The position numbers and the translations under genes are program-made. A DNA stretch of 25,608 bases, taken from positions 1 to 25,608 of the IMG/VR virus record IMGVR_UViG_3300009079_000114, one strand, 5' to 3'. Below the pieces are notes generated by a model. The model saw only the letters and a list, made by a program, of their open reading frames with translations, had not been told where the DNA came from and did no database searches. Positions 6,830-14,522 of the stretch are shown one piece after another (the first letter of the stretch is position 1; every line of letters begins with the position of its first letter). The stretch is from a virus.

Positions 6830-8438
6830 TTATACAAAAGAATCTTACCTCGGAAATCCTAATGTAAAAAGAGATGGTGTCGCAGAAGAATGGGACGCCA
6901 AGAAACTACGTGAGTATAAGAAATGCATGAAAGACCCATCGTATTTCTGCAAGAAGTATGTCAAGGTCATTCACCTAGATAAAGGTCTCGTGCCGTTCAA
7001 ACTCTATCCGTATCAAGAAAAGATGTTCGAACATTTCAACGACAACCGATTCAACATTGTGTTGGCGTGTCGTCAATCTGGTAAGTCTATCAGTTCGGTT
7101 GGTTACTTGTTGTGGTACGCACTCTTTCACCCAGAGAAGACTATCGCGATCCTTGCAAACAAAGGTATGACCGCACGTGAGATGTTGGCGCGTGTCACAC
7201 TTATGTTAGAGAATTTGCCGTTCTTTCTTCAACCAGGATGTAAGGCACTCAACAAGGGTTCTATAGAACTGTCCAACAACTCTCGCATCATCGCTGCGGC
7301 AACGTCTGGTTCTTCTATTCGTGGTATGTCCGTCAACCTACTATTCCTAGATGAGTTTGCGTTTGTTGAAAACGCGGCAGAGTTCTATACATCTACATAC
7401 CCAGTAATCTCATCTGGTAAAGAAACAAAAGTTATCATAACAAGTACTGCTAATGGTATCGGTAATACCTATCACAAGATATGGGAAGGTGCCGTGCAGG
7501 GCGTGAATGAATATAAACCATTCCGTGTAGATTGGTGGGATGTGCCTGGACGTGATGAGAAGTGGAAAGAACAGACGATTGCTAATACGTCTACTCTACA
7601 GTTTGACCAAGAGTTTGGTAATACGTTTTTCGGAACGGGTAATACGCTGATCGAAGGTCAGGTATTATTAGATTTGAGGTCGCGCGAACCCGTGTCATAT
7701 CACGAGGGCGGAAGTCTGCTGATATATGAAGAACCTGTAGAAGATCACATGTATATCATGACTGTGGATGTTAGTAAGGGTAGAGGACAGGACTACTCGA
7801 CATTTACGGTAATCGACGTTTCACAAAGACCATTCAAACAAGTTTGTGTATATCGAAACAATACTATTTCTCCAATACTCTACCCAAACATTATTTATAA
7901 ATATGGAACTCTTTATAACGAAGCATATGTGATTATCGAAAATAATGATGCAGGTATACTTGTATGTCAAGGTCTGTATCAAGATCTAGAGTATGAAAAT
8001 ATACACCTAGAGTCTGCGATCAAATCAGACGCTATCGGTGTCACGATGAATAGAAAGACAAAACGAATTGGGTGCTCAGGCATCAAAGATATTTTAGAAA
8101 CAAACAAACTAGATATTGTTGATGAAAACACTATCTTAGAGATCTCAACGTTTGTTTCTAAAGGCACATCATACGAGGCGTCTGACGGTAACCATGATGA
8201 CTTGATGATGAACCTTGTGATGTTCGGGTACTACTTGAGCACACAGTCGTTCGGTGATCTGTATGATGTAGATCTGAAGTCTATGTTGTTTGAACAACGA
8301 ATGAAAGAAATAGAAGACGATATACTACCATTTGGTATAATAGATGACGGTCGAGATTTCGTTCCGGAAGCGGAGGTGATGCATCCTGGATTTGGATGGC
8401 AGTTGCCAGATCGCACTTTAGAGGACGATTTGTGGTGA
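6822..8438 (+). CDS. gp17: Terminase large subunit gp17 (packaging ATPase-nuclease)
   Basis: This is the DNA packaging motor of 538 residues (T4 610). The ATPase domain shows the Walker A variant CRQSGKS at 83-89, Walker B VNLLFLDEFA at 171-180 with the D-E pair at 177-178, and the coupling motif ITSTAN at 206-211. The RNase H-like nuclease domain has its acidic centre at D316 (MTVDVSKG), an acidic residue in IIENND near 373, and the late SDGNHDDLMM segment near 456-465. The start at 6822 overlaps the end of gp16 in another frame. All catalytic motifs are intact. A TATAAATA-like string inside the gene (7896) is probably chance. Confidence 0.97.
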   Translation: MSSYTKESYLGNPNVKRDGVAEEWDAKKLREYKKCMKDPSYFCKKYVKVIHLDKGLVPFKLYPYQEKMFEHFNDNRFNIVLACRQSGKSISSVGYLLWYALFHPEKTIAILANKGMTAREMLARVTLMLENLPFFLQPGCKALNKGSIELSNNSRIIAAATSGSSIRGMSVNLLFLDEFAFVENAAEFYTSTYPVISSGKETKVIITSTANGIGNTYHKIWEGAVQGVNEYKPFRVDWWDVPGRDEKWKEQTIANTSTLQFDQEFGNTFFGTGNTLIEGQVLLDLRSREPVSYHEGGSLLIYEEPVEDHMYIMTVDVSKGRGQDYSTFTVIDVSQRPFKQVCVYRNNTISPILYPNIIYKYGTLYNEAYVIIENNDAGILVCQGLYQDLEYENIHLESAIKSDAIGVTMNRKTKRIGCSGIKDILETNKLDIVDENTILEISTFVSKGTSYEASDGNHDDLMMNLVMFGYYLSTQSFGDLYDVDLKSMLFEQRMKEIEDDILPFGIIDDGRDFVPEAEVMHPGFGWQLPDRTLEDDLW

Positions 8439-8450
8439 AAATCTATATAG

Positions 8451-8458
8451 TATAAATA
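8451..8458 (+). promoter_or_regulatory. T4-type late promoter for the tail sheath unit
   Basis: TATAAATA, preceded by G, begins 12 nt after the gp17 stop codon and 72 nt before the gp18 ATG, leaving a leader of roughly 60 nt. The ribosome binding site AAAGGAAA lies at about 8510-8517. It would drive gp18-gp19 at high level for the abundant tail subunits. Confidence 0.85.
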
Positions 8459-8522
8459 GTTACATTGATAGAATTATCTCGTATTATGACTACTTATTAT
8501 ACCTTAACAAAAGGAAACTATT

Positions 8523-10091
8523 ATGGCTCTCAAATTTTCAGAGTCGCCAGCAGTACGTGTTCGTGAGATTGACCTAACTGGAGTTGTTCCATCGGTCACA
8601 TCTACTACAGGTGCTTTTGTCGGTGACTTCAACTGGGGCCCTGTAAACACGCCTGTTCTTGTCGGTACAGAATCAGAACTAGCGTCCACTTTCGGGTCTC
8701 CTCTCGCGGGAAATGCAGGCGCAGGCGATTTCTTGTCTGTCGCGTATTTCTTAAAATATTCTTCAAGCGCATTCGTTGTACGTGCTGCTAAATCAGGTTC
8801 TGTATCTGCAAGTTCAACACCATTCACTGCAAAATATCCAGGCGTATTAGGCAACTCTATAGTCGTTGTTGTTTGTGATGAATCAACTTGGTCAGAAGAT
8901 CCAGAAAATCCACTCCTAGATTCGGATGGAAGTCCAGTCCTAGATTCGGATGGAAGTCCAGTTTTGGGCCCTTGGATTTATCAAAGTCTATTTTCATCAA
9001 AACCAGAAGGCGACGAACTGCATGTTGTAGTACTTGTAGATGGTTCTGTTGTCGATACTTTCGAATACGCTTCAACCAGTTCAACTGCCAAACGAGGTGA
9101 TGGATCTACTAACTACGTAGTTGATATCATAAACGCAAGTTCTTTATGGGTTACCTTGTCAGGAACGCTTGATGCAGGAACTTTTACTTTTTCCGGTGGT
9201 GACGATGGAGATTCTGCAGATTATGTTTCTGCATATGGAGTTTTTGGTGACAAAGACACCATCCAAATCGATTTCTTGGTTCCGCCTGCAGGTGGCCAAG
9301 GTGATTCTATCGCAATTCAACAGGAATTGGTTAGTATCGCAGAAACACGTAAAGATTGTATCGCAGTTGTTTCGCCATCATCTACTGGTACTCTAACTGT
9401 AGATCAAATGTTGACACACGTATCGACTTTAAATCAAAACTCGTCCTACTTAGTTGTCGATGGAAATTGGTTAAAGGTTTACGACAAGTTCAATGACAAG
9501 TACGAGAACATTCCAGCGGCATCATCAACTGCAGGCATCATGGCATCAACAGACGCAGTATCTGCACCTTGGTTCTCACCAGCTGGTTCACGTCGAGGTC
9601 AATACTTGGGTGTCACTGACATTCTAGTCAACCCATCTAAGACAGATCGTGATCGTCTATACAAAGCGGGCATTAACCCAATCGTCAGTTTCCCTGGCCA
9701 GGGTGTCATGCTTTATGGTGACAAAACTCACCTATCACGACCATCTGCGTTTGATCGCATCAACGTGCGTCGTTTGTTCCTAGTTCTAGAACGTGCGATT
9801 GCAGAAGCTGCACAAAACGTTATGTTTGAGTTCAATGATGAGTTTACTCGTGCAGAGTTTGTCAATATCGTAGAACCATTCCTACGTGAAATTCAGGGTC
9901 GTCGCGGTATCACTGACTTCCGTCTTGTTTGTGACACAACAAACAATACTTCAGAAGTTATTGACCGTAACGAATTTATTGCATCTTGCTTCATCAAACC
10001 AGCACGATCTATCAACTACGTAACTCTAAACTTCGTAGCGATTCGATCAGGTGTTGACTTTGAAGAAGTCGTCGGAACATCGGGAGTATAA
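8523..10091 (+). CDS. gp18: Tail sheath protein gp18
   Basis: This is the contractile tail sheath subunit, 522 residues (T4 659). The N-terminal part (FSESPAVRVREIDLT, then TSTTGAFVGDFNWGPVNTPVLV) is the conserved sheath N-terminal domain. The C-terminal half (AGINPIVSFPGQGVMLYGDKT, FDRINVRRLFLVLERAI, FEFNDEFTRAEF) is the strongly conserved sheath core, including the C-terminal domain that interlocks subunits. A variable surface insertion around residues 120-150 contains a duplicated DSDGSPVL peptide. It has its own late promoter at 8451 and an AAGGAA ribosome binding site. gp19 follows after 2 nt. Confidence 0.97.
   Translation: MALKFSESPAVRVREIDLTGVVPSVTSTTGAFVGDFNWGPVNTPVLVGTESELASTFGSPLAGNAGAGDFLSVAYFLKYSSSAFVVRAAKSGSVSASSTPFTAKYPGVLGNSIVVVVCDESTWSEDPENPLLDSDGSPVLDSDGSPVLGPWIYQSLFSSKPEGDELHVVVLVDGSVVDTFEYASTSSTAKRGDGSTNYVVDIINASSLWVTLSGTLDAGTFTFSGGDDGDSADYVSAYGVFGDKDTIQIDFLVPPAGGQGDSIAIQQELVSIAETRKDCIAVVSPSSTGTLTVDQMLTHVSTLNQNSSYLVVDGNWLKVYDKFNDKYENIPAASSTAGIMASTDAVSAPWFSPAGSRRGQYLGVTDILVNPSKTDRDRLYKAGINPIVSFPGQGVMLYGDKTHLSRPSAFDRINVRRLFLVLERAIAEAAQNVMFEFNDEFTRAEFVNIVEPFLREIQGRRGITDFRLVCDTTNNTSEVIDRNEFIASCFIKPARSINYVTLNFVAIRSGVDFEEVVGTSGV
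8915..8962 (+). repeat. Perfect 24-bp tandem duplication inside gp18
   Basis: Two identical 24-nt copies (8915-8938 and 8939-8962) lie head to tail and in frame, each encoding the octapeptide LDSDGSPV. They fall in the variable, probably surface-exposed insertion of the sheath protein. Perfect identity suggests a recent duplication. Confidence 0.95.
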
Positions 10092-10093
10092 TC

Positions 10094-10618
10094 ATGTCAC
10101 TAAGAGTAGATGATTTCAAAGCAAAAATCCGTGGTGGTGGCGCTCGCCCTAACTTGTTCCGTGCAACAGTCAACTTCCCAGCATACGCTGGTGGTGATGC
10201 CGAACTAACTTCATTCATGTGTAAAGGCGCACAGTTGCCTGCATCTGTAATGAACGTTATCGAAGTCCCTTTCCGTGGCCGTCAGTTGAAGATCGCAGGC
10301 GATCGTACTTTCGAACCATGGACCGTAACAGTCATTAATGACGTGGGTTTCGAAGTTCGTAATGCAATGGAACGTTGGATGAACGGTATCAACTCGCACA
10401 GTGCGAACGTAGGCATCGTTAACCCAGTTGCATATCAAGCAGACTTAATTGTTGATCAGCTAGATAAAGATGGTGATGTAGTTAAGACATACAACTTCCG
10501 TGGTTGTTTTCCGACTAACATCTCTGCAATTGACCTAAGTTATGATACTAACGACGCTATCGAAGAGTTTACAGTAGAATTCCAAGTTCAATATTGGGAG
10601 TCAAATACCACGAGTTAA
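10094..10618 (+). CDS. gp19: Tail tube protein gp19
   Basis: This inner tail tube subunit has 174 residues (T4 163). Family features are the RPNLFRATVNFP start, a LTSFMCKGAQLPASVMNVIEVPFRGRQLKIAGDRTF-type core (the conserved 'P.R.....GDRTF..W' region), the central NAMERWMNGINSHSAN, and the C-terminal VEFQVQYWE. It starts 2 nt after gp18 and is followed by a terminator-like hairpin, so gp18-gp19 form one late unit. Confidence 0.96.
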   Translation: MSLRVDDFKAKIRGGGARPNLFRATVNFPAYAGGDAELTSFMCKGAQLPASVMNVIEVPFRGRQLKIAGDRTFEPWTVTVINDVGFEVRNAMERWMNGINSHSANVGIVNPVAYQADLIVDQLDKDGDVVKTYNFRGCFPTNISAIDLSYDTNDAIEEFTVEFQVQYWESNTTS

Positions 10619-10637
10619 TGGTATACTAAGTAATGTG

Positions 10638-10667
10638 ATGGGGTGGGTAAAACCACCCCCATTTTTG
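10638..10667 (+). terminator. Bulged GC-rich hairpin with T5 after gp19
   Basis: ATGGGGTGG (10638-10646) pairs with CCACCCCCAT (about 10653-10661, one bulged C) around a GTAAAA loop, followed by TTTTTGTTTT. It ends the tail sheath-tube unit and precedes the portal gene. The single bulge and interrupted T tract suggest partial termination, which would fit the lack of a separate late promoter before gp20. Confidence 0.75.
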
Positions 10668-10681
10668 TTTTAGAGGATTAT

Positions 10682-12196
10682 ATGGCAGAACCAAACAACA
10701 GTATTCTATCGGCATTCGGTTTTGAACTGAAACGAGTATCAAGTCAACAAGAAGAAAACCCAAAAGCACCTTCTATTGTACCTCGCGTAGATGAGGATGG
10801 TGCGGGGTATGTGACTGCCTCAGGTTCTTACTTTGGTCAGTATGTCGACATGGAAGGCACTGCGGCCAAAGACACTTCAGAACTCATCCGAAAATATCGC
10901 GGCATGGCAGAACACCCAGAATGTGACGCTGCTATCGAAGATATTATCAATGAGTCTGTCGTCTCAGGGGAACTAGAATCTTCGGTTTCTCTAAACCTAG
11001 ACAAAGTTGAAACCAGCGACAAAATTAAAAAAATATTGACCGAAGAGTTTGATGACATTCTTGGAATGTTAAACTTTGAAGAACACGGTCATGATATTTT
11101 TAGGTCTTGGTATGTAGATGGTAGAATGTATCATCATTTGGTTGTCAATGAATCTAATCTAAAGTCGGGTATCTTAGAGATTCGTCCTGTTGACGCAACT
11201 AAGATTCGCAAAGTCAAAGAAGTTACACACAAAAAAGATCCCAAAACTGGCGCAAAACTTGTAGATAAGGTGAATGAGTTTTATCTGTATCAAGATAAAG
11301 CTGGGACAAGTAATGGTATTAAATTGACACCGGAATCTATTTCGTATGTCACTTCGGGTCTTTTAGACCCTAGCAAGAAGAGAGTCCTTTCTTACTTGCA
11401 AAAAGCAATCAAACCAATGAATCAATTACGTATGATGGAAGACTCTTTGGTCATCTATCGTATGGCACGTGCACCTGAACGCCGCATCTTCTATATTGAT
11501 GTCGGTAACTTACCAAAAGGTAAATCAGAGCAACATATCAAAGACATCATGGCGCGTTATCGCAACAAGGTTGTCTATGATGCAAACACTGGCGAAATAA
11601 AAGACGATCGTAAGCATATGTCTATGCTAGAAGACTTCTGGTTGCCACGTCGCGAAGGCGGTCGAGGAACAGAGATAAGTACTCTACCAGGTGGTGAAAA
11701 CCTTGGTCAGATCGATGACATCATTTATTTTCAAAAGAAGTTATATCGTTCACTGAACGTACCAATCAACAGGCTAGAGCAAGAAGCGCAGTTCTCCCTA
11801 GGTCGTTCAACCGAGATCACACGAGACGAAGTGAAGTTCCAAAAGTTTATCGATCGTCTTCGTCAGAAGTTTGCAAATCTATTCCTTGGCATTCTAAAGA
11901 AGCAATGTCTACTGAAAGGCATCTGCACTGAGCAAGACTGGGAATCTTGGAAGAACGAGATACAGGTTGATTATAATCGCGACAACCACTTCTCAGAACT
12001 GAAAGACGCAGAACTATTACGTGAACGTCTGCAGACAATGGATCAGATTACACAGTATGTGGGTGAATATTTCTCTCGTACATGGATTATGAAAAATGTA
12101 ATGATGTTCGATGAGAAAGACATCGAAGAGATGATTAAACAAATCAACGTCGAGACAGAAGCGTCTGGCGGTGGTGACAATGACAATGAACAGTGA
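10682..12196 (+). CDS. gp20: Portal vertex protein gp20
   Basis: This dodecameric portal protein has 504 residues (T4 524). Conserved features include LIRKYRGMAEHPECDAAIEDIINE, FRSWYVDGRMYHH, IRPVDATKIRKVKE, RAPERRIFYIDVGNLPKGK, and the PGGENLGQIDDI...KKLYRSLNVP region followed by LGRSTEITRDEVKFQKFI. I chose the ATG at 10682, which has AGAGGA 5 nt upstream; an in-frame GTG at 10643 lies within the terminator hairpin and is rejected. The stop overlaps the region where the gp67-like gene begins. Confidence 0.97.
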   Translation: MAEPNNSILSAFGFELKRVSSQQEENPKAPSIVPRVDEDGAGYVTASGSYFGQYVDMEGTAAKDTSELIRKYRGMAEHPECDAAIEDIINESVVSGELESSVSLNLDKVETSDKIKKILTEEFDDILGMLNFEEHGHDIFRSWYVDGRMYHHLVVNESNLKSGILEIRPVDATKIRKVKEVTHKKDPKTGAKLVDKVNEFYLYQDKAGTSNGIKLTPESISYVTSGLLDPSKKRVLSYLQKAIKPMNQLRMMEDSLVIYRMARAPERRIFYIDVGNLPKGKSEQHIKDIMARYRNKVVYDANTGEIKDDRKHMSMLEDFWLPRREGGRGTEISTLPGGENLGQIDDIIYFQKKLYRSLNVPINRLEQEAQFSLGRSTEITRDEVKFQKFIDRLRQKFANLFLGILKKQCLLKGICTEQDWESWKNEIQVDYNRDNHFSELKDAELLRERLQTMDQITQYVGEYFSRTWIMKNVMMFDEKDIEEMIKQINVETEASGGGDNDNEQ

Positions 12197-12204
12197 GAAA
12201 AATT

Positions 12205-12525
12205 ATGAGTGAATCAGAAAATCTAGAACTAGAAACAGAATTTGAAGCAGAGTCTAATCCTGCACTTGATCTTATCAATGCGTTACAACGAGGGGACTTT
12301 ACTGGGGCAGATCAATTGTTTCAAGACGCAATAGGTGTTAAAGTACAAGACACGCTTGATGCAGAGAAGGTCGCAGTCGCAGCTCAAATCTTCAACGGCG
12401 AAGAACCATATAATGCTGATGATCATGAAGAAGACGGCGAAGATGACTCAGAGATTACCTCTGAACTAGAAGAAATCGAAGACGTAAATCTTGATGAGAT
12501 AGACGACTTTGTTGAAGTAGATTAA
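12205..12525 (+). CDS. gp67: Prohead core protein, gp67-like
   Basis: This is a small acidic protein of 106 residues between portal and gp68, the fixed place of the prohead core protein gp67 in T4-like genomes. The segment PALDLINALQRGDFTGADQLFQDAIGVKVQDTLDAEKV resembles the gp67 helical core ('..LI.AI...D...A...F...M..K..D.L...K'). The C-terminal third is almost entirely Asp and Glu, as expected for an internal scaffold component. A GTG at 12193 would add four residues and overlap the portal stop; the ATG is preferred, with a weak GTGAG ribosome binding site. The function is assigned mainly by synteny. Confidence 0.75.
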   Translation: MSESENLELETEFEAESNPALDLINALQRGDFTGADQLFQDAIGVKVQDTLDAEKVAVAAQIFNGEEPYNADDHEEDGEDDSEITSELEEIEDVNLDEIDDFVEVD

Positions 12526-12563
12526 TAAAAATATAATAAAAAGTTCATTAAATTTTTTTTTTG

Positions 12564-12571
12564 TATAAATA
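12564..12571 (+). promoter_or_regulatory. T4-type late promoter for the gp68-gp23 unit
   Basis: TATAAATA, preceded by G and by a run of T (12553-12562), lies 18 nt upstream of the gp68 ATG. It would start the transcript carrying gp68, gp21, gp22 and gp23, giving strong expression of capsid and scaffold. The leader is very short and includes the ribosome binding site AGAGGG. Confidence 0.85.
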
Positions 12572-12588
12572 CTACAAAAGAGGGTGTT

Positions 12589-12789
12589 ATGAAAAGTTTT
12601 CGACAATTAAGAGAATCATCTAAACCAGTCTTCAAAAAGAAGATGGGTGGATATCCTGTTGTCATCACAAAGACCTCAAAAGGGTTCGAGTTGACGATAG
12701 ACGGTGACAAAGTCGATACTTTCAAATCACAAAAAGAAGCGGAGTCAACCGCGAAACAAGTCCTCAAAGACTTAGGAAAAATAAAATGA
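12589..12789 (+). CDS. gp68: Prohead core protein, gp68-like
   Basis: This 66-residue basic protein resembles the gp68 family in marine T4-like phages: an N-terminal helix (MKSFRQLRES), then FKKKMGGYPVVITKT, IDGDKVDTFKSQKEAES and an amphipathic C-terminal helix. A match to the gp21 protease site (L-x-E before A/G/S) occurs at LRE9/S10, consistent with processing during head maturation. It overlaps gp21 by ATGA, as expected for co-expressed scaffold and protease. Confidence 0.82.
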   Translation: MKSFRQLRESSKPVFKKKMGGYPVVITKTSKGFELTIDGDKVDTFKSQKEAESTAKQVLKDLGKIK

Positions 12790-13445
12790 AACTGATTAGC
12801 GAATACGTAGAAAACGATATTCAGTGTATCGTAGAAGCCAAGGAAGGTGGTGGCAAAAACTTCGTCATTGAAGGTGTATTTGCGCAAGCAGACAAAAAGA
12901 ATCGTAACGGACGTGTTTACCCTAAACCAATTATGGAGAAGGCAGTAAACACATACGTGAAAGACCAAGTTAGCAAGAAGCGTGCTGTAGGGGAACTCAA
13001 TCACCCTGAAGGACCAACCGTTAACTTGGATAAAGTTTCTCACCTCATCACAGACCTTAAATTGGAAGGTAATGATGTGGTAGGAAGGGCACAAATATTG
13101 GATACCCCAATGGGCAAGATTGTAAAAGGTCTCTTAGAAGGTGGTGTTCAACTAGGCGTGTCAACTCGTGGAATGGGAAGTCTTGAGAACAAAAATGGCG
13201 TCATGTACGTCAAAGAAGACTTTATTCTTAATACGGTAGATATCGTACAAGATCCAAGCGCACCAGAAGCATTTGTTAATGGGATTATGGAAGGTGTGGA
13301 CTGGATCTGGAATAATGGAATCTTACAACCTCAAGTCATTGAAGATATAGAGACTGAAATTAAGCAAGCACCAATTGCACATCAACCTGAAGTGCAGATG
13401 CGTGAATTCAAGAATTTCCTCTCGTTAATCAAATCTAAACTATAA
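12786..13445 (+). CDS. gp21: Prohead maturation protease gp21
   Basis: This serine protease is packed in the prohead core and cleaves scaffold and capsid proteins. It has 219 residues (T4 212). Conserved features are NRNGRVYPKPIMEKAV near the N-terminus, the catalytic His in VGELNHPEGP, the catalytic Ser in LGVSTRGMGS, and NTVDIVQDPSAPEAFV, all typical of the gp21 family (MEROPS S80, herpesvirus-assemblin-like fold). A likely self-cleavage site IVE17/A18 lies near the N-terminus. It is coupled to gp68 by ATGA and followed by gp22 with an AAGGAG ribosome binding site. Confidence 0.96.
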   Translation: MKLISEYVENDIQCIVEAKEGGGKNFVIEGVFAQADKKNRNGRVYPKPIMEKAVNTYVKDQVSKKRAVGELNHPEGPTVNLDKVSHLITDLKLEGNDVVGRAQILDTPMGKIVKGLLEGGVQLGVSTRGMGSLENKNGVMYVKEDFILNTVDIVQDPSAPEAFVNGIMEGVDWIWNNGILQPQVIEDIETEIKQAPIAHQPEVQMREFKNFLSLIKSKL

Positions 13446-13455
13446 AGGAGTCACT

Positions 13456-14511
13456 ATGACTGATTTAAATCAAGTAGAAAGTGAAATCCGCGATACCGAG
13501 ATTGAAACTAACGAAATCGTGGAGGAAACTCTCGAAGAAGCACAAGCTCCTGTAGCAAAAGGAAAGCCAGACGCAAATGCAACCTCTGAACCAGAGTCAA
13601 TTGCAACTGTAGATAAGGCGGCTAACGCAACTTCAAAGGTTGCCCCGCCAAAGCCAAAGACAAAAGCTGGCATGGTAAACGCAATCTATAAAGCTTCTTC
13701 AAAAATGAAGAAGGCCGATCTAATGGCAGCATACGATAAAGTATGTTCGGAAGGTGTTGACCTAGAAGACGTTGCAGTACTAGACACAAGCGCAGAACTA
13801 TCTGCAATTGTTGATGGTGAAGCGACTCTTTCTGAAGAGTTCAAGGAGAAGACTGCAATCATTTTTGAGACTGCGGTCAAAACTAAGTTATCTGAAGAAG
13901 TTACTCGTTTAGAGGAACAGTACGCAGAAGAGCTTGCTGAAGAAGTCGAAACAATCAAGACCGATCTAGTCGGTAAGGTTGATTCATACCTAAACTACGT
14001 GGTTGAAACTTGGATGGAAGAAAACAAGGTGGCAATCGAAACTGGTCTACGTACCGAAATCGCTGAAGGTTTCATGAACGGTATGCGTGATCTATTCGTT
14101 GAGTCATATGTTGAAGTTCCAGAAACCAAGGTAGACCTAGTTGATGAACTAGCAGAGCAAGTATCTGAGTTAGAAGAAAAACTAAACTCAACTACTGGTG
14201 ATGCAATTTCACTTGCTGAGGAACTAGAGACTTACAAGCGTAATACTATTATCGCAGAAGCATCTCGCGGCCTAGCAGACACTCAAGCAGAGAAGTTAGC
14301 TGAACTTCTAAACAGCGTTGATTTTGAGAACGAAGAAACATTCGTTACTAAAGTAAACACTGTCAAGGAATCATACTTCTCAAAAGAAATCCCAGAGCAA
14401 CTTGAAGAATCAGTATCCACACTAACAGAAGATACTGAACAAGAAGAAGTAGAAGTTTCGTCATCGATGGAAGTTTACTTGAATGCTCTTCGTAAAACCT
14501 CTAAGAAATAA
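13456..14511 (+). CDS. gp22: Major prohead scaffold protein gp22
   Basis: This scaffolding core protein of 351 residues (T4 269) assembles with the capsid and is degraded by gp21. It is strongly acidic, nearly free of Cys, and predicted mostly helical with long Glu/Leu-rich coiled-coil stretches from about residue 120 onward. It lies between gp21 and gp23, as in T4. Several matches to the protease consensus [L/I]-x-E before A/G/S are visible: LEE28/A29, IAE204/G205, IAE268/A269 and LEE318/S319. The N-terminal 60 residues, rich in Pro, Ala and Lys, look flexible. A good ribosome binding site (AAAGGAG) precedes the ATG. Confidence 0.93.
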   Translation: MTDLNQVESEIRDTEIETNEIVEETLEEAQAPVAKGKPDANATSEPESIATVDKAANATSKVAPPKPKTKAGMVNAIYKASSKMKKADLMAAYDKVCSEGVDLEDVAVLDTSAELSAIVDGEATLSEEFKEKTAIIFETAVKTKLSEEVTRLEEQYAEELAEEVETIKTDLVGKVDSYLNYVVETWMEENKVAIETGLRTEIAEGFMNGMRDLFVESYVEVPETKVDLVDELAEQVSELEEKLNSTTGDAISLAEELETYKRNTIIAEASRGLADTQAEKLAELLNSVDFENEETFVTKVNTVKESYFSKEIPEQLEESVSTLTEDTEQEEVEVSSSMEVYLNALRKTSKK

Positions 14512-14522
14512 GGAATTAGAAA

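Noticed and set aside
7896-7903. TATAAATA inside the gp17 gene
   Set aside because: It matches the late promoter octamer but is preceded by T rather than G, lies mid-gene with no downstream start nearby, and is in an AT-rich coding stretch. Probably chance.
8888-9100. Plus-strand alternate frame in gp18 with a repeated PRFGWKSS peptide
   Set aside because: The peptide repeat is just the 24-bp duplication read in the wrong frame; gp18 covers the region.
10643-10681. GTG-initiated N-terminal extension of the portal protein
   Set aside because: It begins inside the terminator hairpin and lacks a ribosome binding site, whereas the ATG at 10682 has AGAGGA at the right distance.
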